DNA from: Phallusia mammillata
Lineage: Eukaryota > Chordata > Ascidiacea > Phlebobranchia > Ascidiidae
Length of the DNA: 64,000 nt
Assembly (NCBI GenBank): GCA_003260075.1
Contig: QLIY01000379.1
Coordinates: forward strand, 1 to 64,000
Reading direction: 5' to 3'
The notes under the pieces were generated by a model, which ran no database searches, was not told where the DNA came from, and was given only the letters and a program-made list of their open reading frames with translations. Below, one piece after another: positions 57,242 to 64,000 of this stretch. Within the stretch, counting starts at the first letter, position 1; every line of letters begins with the position of its first letter. The position numbers and the translations under genes are program-made.

Positions 57242-57936
57242 AAATGACAGTTAAGCAATTCGTCTTGTTGTTTATGTTGCGTCGGGTAAACCCACGGAAT
57301 ATGCTGAAAGTTTTTGGGCCTGGAGTTATCAGTTATGTGACAAGCTGAATGTGAAGTATTTTGACACATGTTTCAAATAGGTCTAAACCAGTGATTCTTA
57401 AGCTTTTTTAACGAGCCTACTTTGACAGATGCGGGGGGGGGGGAAGAAAACTTGTGTTTTCATGTCAAACGCGTAGCGTACGACTTTGCGTGACGTCATA
57501 AAAGATTCGGTTGATCAAGCCGAATTTATTCGGCAAAACCGCCGAATATTCGGGTTCGGCCGAATCGAAATTTCGTCGATTCGGTACATCACTAGTAATA
57601 ACGTCTTGATGATTGCATTTTTCTATTAACAATTATTATAGACAATGTTTTCATCTGTAAATCAGTCAACAAATATGTTTTGAAAATCGTTTAGGTTATG
57701 TTTCAACTTTGTTGGCATCTTTAATTTCTTATTCAAATAAAATTATGGGATACAATAGGATTTTTGATCAGAATTTTGCAATAATATGTGACAATCTAAA
57801 GAGGCATAGTGTTTGTTAAATTTATTCCAGTGAAACGTTTACAATACAGTCAGGTATATCCTACATGTTGAAATAACATTTATCTCTCTTACAGACGTTA
57901 ACAAAGTCATTTGTGCGTTGATTTAAAACAAAGGTA
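57242..57936. repeat. Dispersed repeat and join region upstream of phosphatase C
   Basis: 57242-57430 is repeated at about 58573-58760 (inside phosphatase C intron 1), beginning AAATGACAGTTAAGCAATTC and ending in a hAT-like CAGTGATTCTTAAGC segment. A G run at 57433-57441 then joins to the 57443-57600 copy of the 55803 block. The last 300 bases should hold the phosphatase C promoter. Confidence 0.6.
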
Positions 57937-60900
57937 ATGATAAAATCGGTGAAAAACTTTAGGCCAGTTGGTTGTGATTGCTTAAATGCAAACTGCAATG
58001 AAAACATAACATCACAATATGCTGCCCACCAACATATCGGTAATGTGTACAGAAGTGCCAGGCCTGATAATATTACGAAGGAGGATTTGGAAAAGCTTCA
58101 AAATGAATTTGGAATCAGGTTCGAAAATTACGAGCAAGTCAAATTTATGCATATTAGCGTTTTTTTTGTTTCATATGTGGTAAAACAAAATAACGCCAAA
58201 ATTAGTTACGTAAACAATATAGGACCACTTTAAAGGCCCCATATTTTATTGAAAAGGCCATAGTCAGTAAAAAAAAATTACTCCAAATTTGCCATGGTTG
58301 TACACATAAGTGTGAATTCTCTTGTGGGAAAAATGTTTTGCTGAATATTTAAAATAAATATTTGATCATTTATGCCGTTTTTGATGTTAAAATGGTTACA
58401 CATGCTTATGTAATTGCCAATAACCGAAGAATTGCACATTTCCAAACATTCGCTATTCCCTTGCAAATACATGAATGACAACTTAAATGTTATTTAGGTT
58501 CTGTAAATTTCATTCCACTTGAGTATAAACCACATAAGTGCTGCGCTGTGGGTCGTGTGGCCGTCAAACACCGTTAAATGACAGTTAAGCAATTCGTCTT
58601 GTTGTTTATGTTGCGTCGGGTAAACCCACGGAATATGCTGAAAGTTTTTGGGCCTGGAGTTATCAGTTATGTGACAAACTAACTGTAGAGTATTTTGCCA
58701 CATGTTTCAAAAAGTTCTTAACCAGTGATTCTTAAGCTTTTTTAACGAGCCTACTTTGACAGATGCGTTTTTGGAAAGGTGGTTTACTTGGCCTAAATAT
58801 GCATTAATCGCGAAACGCTTTATTCCATATCACTAAGTCTTTTGCTGAAACGTTTGGGATACCACTATTTACGTATATTCGGTTACTACATTGCTTACAA
58901 GTCCGTGTATTATTAAGCAGATTTTGCTTGTAAACATAATGCATGACAAAAGTGCATGTAGTCACCTTAATTTACAATACACCGAAAAGTATAGGCAGAA
59001 CCACTTCGGTTAAAACAACCGAGCCTAAATTTTGTCATTGTTTTTTTTCTTCTGTAGAACGGTTGTTGATTTACGCAATTATGAAAGCGAATATTTACAC
59101 GAGGACGGTATGAAGTTGTTAGACGGAACCGACAAAGGTACGTTAAGTTATGATAATAATTGGTTCGCTCAAGAAATTTTTTAACAATTTTCTTTGCAGT
59201 TGTTGAAGTGGTTGACGTGCGTGAAATGGAAATGACGTCAGCAAAAGACGTCATATGGAAACAAACAAGAAATAAAACGGCAACGGGGGGGGGGATAAGT
59301 TATGATAATAATTGGTTCGCTCAGAAAATGTTTTAACAAATTCCTTTGCAGTTGTTGAAGTGGTTGACGTGCGTGAAATGGAAATGAAGTCAGCAAAAGA
59401 CGTCATATGGAAACAAACAAGAAATAAAACGGCAACGGGAGAGATTCGTCACTTCATGGTGGAATGTTACGGACCAATGTTTCTGCGAAAGCTTTTGTTT
59501 TCCGACATGATCCCACGGTCCCGCGTAAGTTATGATTTAATTACACCTCTTACCATGTCAGAAAAATTTTCCTTTGTTTGAAAACCAATTTTCGTGTCAA
59601 TTATCATGGCGTTCACGGGATTAACGATTTCCTTTGAATTGATTCGAAACGCACGTGAGAACACTTTTCGTGACCTTATAAGTCCGCTGGATTGGGGGGG
59701 GGGTTGATCCCACGGTCTCGCGTAAGTTATGATTTAATTACACCTCTTATCATGTCAGAAAAATTTTCCTTTGTTTGAAAACCAATTTTCGAGTCAATTA
59801 TCATAGCTATCATAGGATTAACGATTTCCTTTGAAACAATTTGAAACGCACGTGAGAACACTTTTCGTGACCTTATAAGTCCGCTGGATTAAACTTAAGT
59901 TTGAGTGTTACTTAAAAATGTTGTTTTCGTTGAACAGAGATTTCGAATGTTTGTACTATGGATGATGTCGATTTTTGTCGGGACCAAATTGCTCGCGAGT
60001 TCCATTAAGAGATTAATGAGATCAGTGGGGCCTCTTAATCTTTACAAGGTTAGTAATAGTCCATAAGGCGATTTGGTTAAATTTGCACCAGAGCCCCGTT
60101 TTGTAATTGTAAGTACAATGCCAAATTGTATTCACTGATTATCAAGATATTGGGAAGGAATATAGGATCAGAAAAATGTGTACTTGGTCATTTCAAATAG
60201 AACATTGACTATTAATATCCTGTGTCACAACAGTTCTAATGGATTAATAGCGTGCATATGAGTCTTAACAGTGGTGTAACTGTTGGTGCCTTACTTATCA
60301 TGTAATGCAGGGGCGGGCAACTTCTCCAGTCGGCGGGCCTGATATGGGAAAATGGGGGGGGGGATTTAATGAGATCAGTGGGGCCTCTTAATCTTTACAA
60401 GGTTAGTAAAATTCCATCAGGCGTTTTTTTAAATGTGAATTAGGGCACCGTTTTGTAATTGCAAGTACAATGCATAATTGTATTGACTTATTGTCACGAT
60501 ACTAGGAATGAAACATAGGATCGGGAAAAAAAACTATAGTTGGTCATTTTAAATAGAACATTAACTATTAATATCCTGTGTCTTAACAGTGGTGTAACTG
60601 TCTGCGCCTTACTTATCATGTAACGGTTTCATGATTTACGTATATACGTTAGGGTTGCCGGACGCCCGGAATTTCCTGTACGTGTCCCAAATTCGGGGGT
60701 AAAATCTGTGTCCGGAAATAATTTTAAAAACATTCTAAATGTCCGGAATTTTACTAATTAAATATCCGGAACAACTAAATGTCCGGAATTCTACTGTTTT
60801 GTAACTTATTATGAAACAAAACTGCGCCTTTTGTCTCTATGGATAGTTATGATATTCTGTCAAAAATAGCACATTTGGGTTTGGTTAACATGTCATATAA

Positions 60901-62489
60901 CGCATTGTAACAGAACTTTGGTGTCGATAGTTGTTGAAACCGTCCGGAATTTAGCCCACGCAGATATGGTATCTCTAATATACGTTGTTTTGGCATCAAT
61001 TCAATCTATAATATTTGCTTATTTTTTTGAAGTTTTTTAAACAAAAATCACCGCTTTAGTAAAATCTCGAGCCTTCAACACATCTTAACAGAGAAGGCTA
61101 AGTAAAAGCAAAATGTCTTTACACGACCAATATAGTATACACTGGGTAGCTAGATGGAATTTCTATCAAAATAAACTACTTTTTACACCTGGTGCATTGT
61201 GGCGCCAAACAACCGTTGTGACAAATATTTAATTTACTTTTTTACAGATGACTGTCGATTTCTGTGGTGTTTCGATTCGAACAAGTTTGCAATTACTCAA
61301 CAAGAGCGAAAACCTTCCAGCGCTGGTATGCTGTCATTCGGGAAGAGACAGAACAGGGATTGTTTCTGCACTTCTGCTGGAAATGTGTGGGGTTGACCGA
61401 AAAACTATTGCAGCGGATTACAGCAAAAACGAGGTAGCCTACTGTCAAATGTATAGGGGGGGGGGTTTGATATGTTGTCATTCGGGAAGAGACAGAACAG
61501 GGATCGTTTCTGCACTTCTGCTGGAAATGTGTGGGGTTGACCGAAAAACTGTTGCAGCGGATTACAGCAAAAACGAGGTAGCCTACTGTCAAATGTATAT
61601 TAGACACACGCCTTCATTAGTATATGAGCATATATCTTGCAAGACATTTTTTTATGAAGCGACAATGAAGACACAAAAACAGCGATAACAAGATGGTGCG
61701 CCTGCAAACTCGCACCAACGGAGTGGTAAAACTTAGTTCATTGGTAAATTTGTCTTGCAAGATATGCCATTATTCTGATCAAGGTGTCTCGCATGGGACG
61801 TCGAAACGTCGATTGTTTATGATAAAACTGCTAGAAGAGCAATACTCGTTTGTAGAGAAAAGGTCGTTTGCGGGGGGGGGGAAACGTGTCTCGCATGGGA
61901 CATCAAAACGTCGATTGTTTATGATAAAAACTGCTAGAAGAGCAATACTCGTTTGTAGAGAAAAGGTCGTTTGCTCAATAGTACTTCCTATTTTGAATGT
62001 ACATATGCAATCATTATGCTCTAACCCGTTTTAAAATTAGAGTTTAGTGATATACTATTTTACTACATTGTTGTTTAAGTTATATTCGTAGAATTATGAA
62101 TGAGTTTTTCGAGGAACTCCAATTTGCATATCGGGTTTTCCCTTTACACATCTGTCTGTATGACTAGTTGTGAATTTTATCGTCGCAAATGAGTCAGTGA
62201 AGTCGTGAAAAAGTAATTAGACGCTTTATGACGTCACAATGCCATGAAAAATGCACATTAGCTGTGATTGGATAAAACGATGCGTTATCCGAAATCCGAA
62301 AATTTGCCAAAACGCCGTTTTCAATTTAAAATGCATTTGTAGACGCCCGAAAACGTCATTCTACAATTATTGGAATACGTCGATGAGAAACATGGCTCTA
62401 CGCCTAAATACCTCGAAGCAATCGGTTTTTCTATTGAAGAACAAGAGCGTCTAAAACACCTGGTATTGGTCGAACACGACATTGCATGA
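57937..62489 (+). CDS. Y_phosphatase3-family phosphatase, copy C (about 292 aa, 6 exons)
   Basis: Exons 57937-58118, 59058-59137, 59352-59524, 59938-60048, 61248-61433 and 62343-62489 (TGA). Starts MIKSVKNFRPVGCDC, then VYRSARPDNITKEDLEKL and TVVDLRNY. Exon lengths 80, 111 and 186 (exons 2, 4 and 5) equal those of A and B. Exon 4 has MFVLWMMSIFVGTKLL. Exon 5 has VCCHSGRDRTGIVSALLLEMCG, so the Lys of the GKDRTG loop is Arg here. The last exon is 147 instead of 189 bases. It opens TPENVILQLLEYVDEKHGS, lacking the roughly 20 residues that follow the P-loop exon in A and B, and is extended at the end (VLVEHDIA). False copies: exon 3 start at 59201-59284, exon 5 end at 61466-61600. The missing segment may be a deletion or an exon I did not find. 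Confidence 0.82.
59147..60600. repeat. Three false duplications in phosphatase C introns
   Basis: 59147-59284 recurs at 59297-59434; 59508-59694 at 59706-59890; 60017-60354 at 60366-60600. G runs at 59285-59294, 59695-59703 and 60355-60363 mark the joins. Within the third pair a CAGGGGCGGGCAACTTCTCC segment (about 60308) looks like the start of a hAT-type element cut off by the run. Confidence 0.7.
60640..60980. mobile_element. Probable MITE with GTCCGGAAT repeats
   Basis: Starts AGGGTTGCCGGACGCCCGGAA near 60652 and contains at least four further GTCCGGAAT words up to about 60950. No clear inverted right end or target duplication found. Phosphatase C intron 4. Confidence 0.4.
61326..61980. 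repeat. False duplications at phosphatase C exon 5 and in the following intron
   Basis: 61326-61455 recurs at 61468-61600 (G run 61456-61465), giving an apparent second P-loop. 61784-61869 recurs at 61884-61975 (G run 61870-61879). Confidence 0.8.
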
Positions 62490-63011
62490 GACACTTTCGC
62501 TATTTTGAACTATTCGTTTCAAAGTCGGTTGGACACCAAGGTGACTCAAACAATCTTGCATGAGGTGGGATTTGAACTAGAAACCTCAAGTTTTTCGGTC
62601 AAGTAAGAAACAAATACAAGCGAAATGCATCAGCTGAACAAAAAGGGTACTTCACACCGAAACCTGCTTTCTTGTAATTTCCGTCACTCAGTACCATCGC
62701 TAAGATGACGTACTAGGAAAGAACCGAAAGGAAATGGGTTTGTTACACGGGTTATGTTCTGCAAGGACAATCAGGCATGCTACGAAACTACGTTCTGATA
62801 AAACAGCCCATAATGTGCATCCGGGTTTTACACTTTTAATGGTTTGAGGTTTTCAAAAGCAAACTCTCGGGGGCCTTTTAATTAAAAAGTTGTAACTGCC
62901 CTAATTGTTGCCTTTATTGACATTATGTTTTGCCAAAAAATAAAGCAAAACGTATATTTCGTTTGCGTTGGTGCGAGTTTGCAGCCGCGCGATCTTGTTA
63001 TCGCTGTTTTT

Positions 63012-63105
<94 letters not shown>

Positions 63106-64000
63106 CGTTTATTTATGTTTCTGTTTTTCAGGGGTGTTTAACATATTTTGTAAATTTGTAACTTTTGCGCTACTTTTTCGCCAAAGATTTAATAAAAATG
63201 AAAAAGGCATAATTTGCCGACTACTTGATTTAGTTAAGATACCTCCATGTCAGTTTGATGTTGATGGTATTCGCTTGCGATTGAGTTTGATGGTATTCGC
63301 TTGCGATTGAATATTAAATTGCTGTTTTGCGGGGGGGGGGGTCAGTTTGATGTTGATGGTATTCGCTTGCGATCGAGTTTGATGGTATTCGCTTGCGATT
63401 GAATATTAAATTGCTGTTTTGCAATATTTAAACGAAGTAGTTAACTTTATGACCTAGCCTCGCCCTAATGAGAAATAATCAAATATTAAAAGTAGCCTCT
63501 GCTTTGCGATTTGGCTACAAAAACTAAAACAACGAACTAAAAGTACAACCACCCCTAATGAACAACTAATTTGCATTCAACAATTCATCAGATAGGAAAT
63601 ATAATATTTGGGCGTATTTGGATGCGAATGTAGATTAGGCGTTTGAAGCGAAACAAATTCTTGTCATTATTTTGGTCACGTTTGGTAAATTTTTAGACAA
63701 TATACTCGTCAAAAATTTGGCTTCGTTTGCAGAATTTTTAGACATAATTTTATAGGAAATGACCCTTACCTGTGAATGTCAAAACCTTGCAAAATTCGTG
63801 ATGTGGTAATGATATTGTTTCGCCACAATACTCTGTATTACATAACAATTAGATTAGAATGACAATTGTTTCATTTCGATGTGAACTTTTAATCTGGTAA
63901 ACAACGATTTACTTGCCTTTTGCATTGTGTTGCATTTTACAGTAATATACTTTTTATAGTTACAAGCATGGGCGCCGCCACGTAGGGGCAAGAGGGGGCA
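62490..64000. other. Right edge: no gene recognised; 90-base G run and a duplication
   Basis: A run of 90 G at 63014-63103 produces artificial poly-Gly frames. 63257-63330 recurs at 63341-63423 around ten G (63331-63340); the unit itself holds two copies of TTTGATGGTATTCGCTTGCG. Nothing else identified. Confidence 0.6.

Noticed and set aside
61466-61600. Second P-loop in phosphatase C
   Set aside because: A partial repeat of exon 5 after a G run, with no acceptor of its own.

Overview
The window looks like nuclear DNA from a small animal genome, most probably a tunicate (ascidian; a Ciona-like genome is my best guess, not proven). The DNA is AT-rich. The genes are split into short exons with GT/AG introns, and the proteins are clearly metazoan (RBM28, PPP1R2, TAF11, CFAP53, a rhodopsin-class GPCR, a NACHT protein). 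Many small non-autonomous DNA transposons sit between and inside the genes.

Layout. 1-4.6 kb: 5' part of an RBM28-like nucleolar RNA-binding gene on the minus strand, running off the left edge. 6.8-7.25 kb: PPP1R2 (protein phosphatase inhibitor 2), minus. 9.7-17.9 kb: TAF11, minus, three exons. Its 7-kb first intron holds a nested transposon: a hAT-type element (8-bp target duplication) interrupted by a ~6-kb two-gene element. That element encodes a SAM-domain protein and, divergently, a C2H2 zinc-finger/transposase-like protein. 17.9-26.9 kb: no gene recognised, several small hAT-type elements. 26.9-32.8 kb: class A GPCR, plus, N-terminus not found. 33.8-42.9 kb: complete CFAP53 (CCDC11), minus, 11 exons, about 521 aa. 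43.5-62.5 kb: three tandem plus-strand paralogues of a Y_phosphatase3-type (MptpB-like) tyrosine/lipid phosphatase, 302, 300 and about 292 aa, with the same exon plan. A minus-strand NACHT fragment lies between copies two and three. 62.5-64 kb: no gene seen.

A second layer is technical. About 45 runs of G (or C), from 9 to 180 bases long, punctuate the window. Most are flanked by a direct repeat of 15-570 bp at a few per cent divergence or less. Where such a run falls inside an exon, removing it restores the reading frame (NACHT fragment, GPCR TM6, SAM-protein exon 2). I read these as false joins between overlapping or allelic contigs, not biology. Single n characters mark further joins, some beside haplotype-specific insertions. 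Poly-Gly and poly-Pro reading frames over the runs are not genes.

How the genes relate: RBM28, PPP1R2 and TAF11 are unrelated housekeeping genes on the same strand. CFAP53 and phosphatase copy A are head to head across about 560 bp. The phosphatase cluster is the only gene family. Its copies share NFRP near the N-terminus, a 37-residue hydrophobic exon and a CCH(A/S)G(K/R)DRTG active-site loop.
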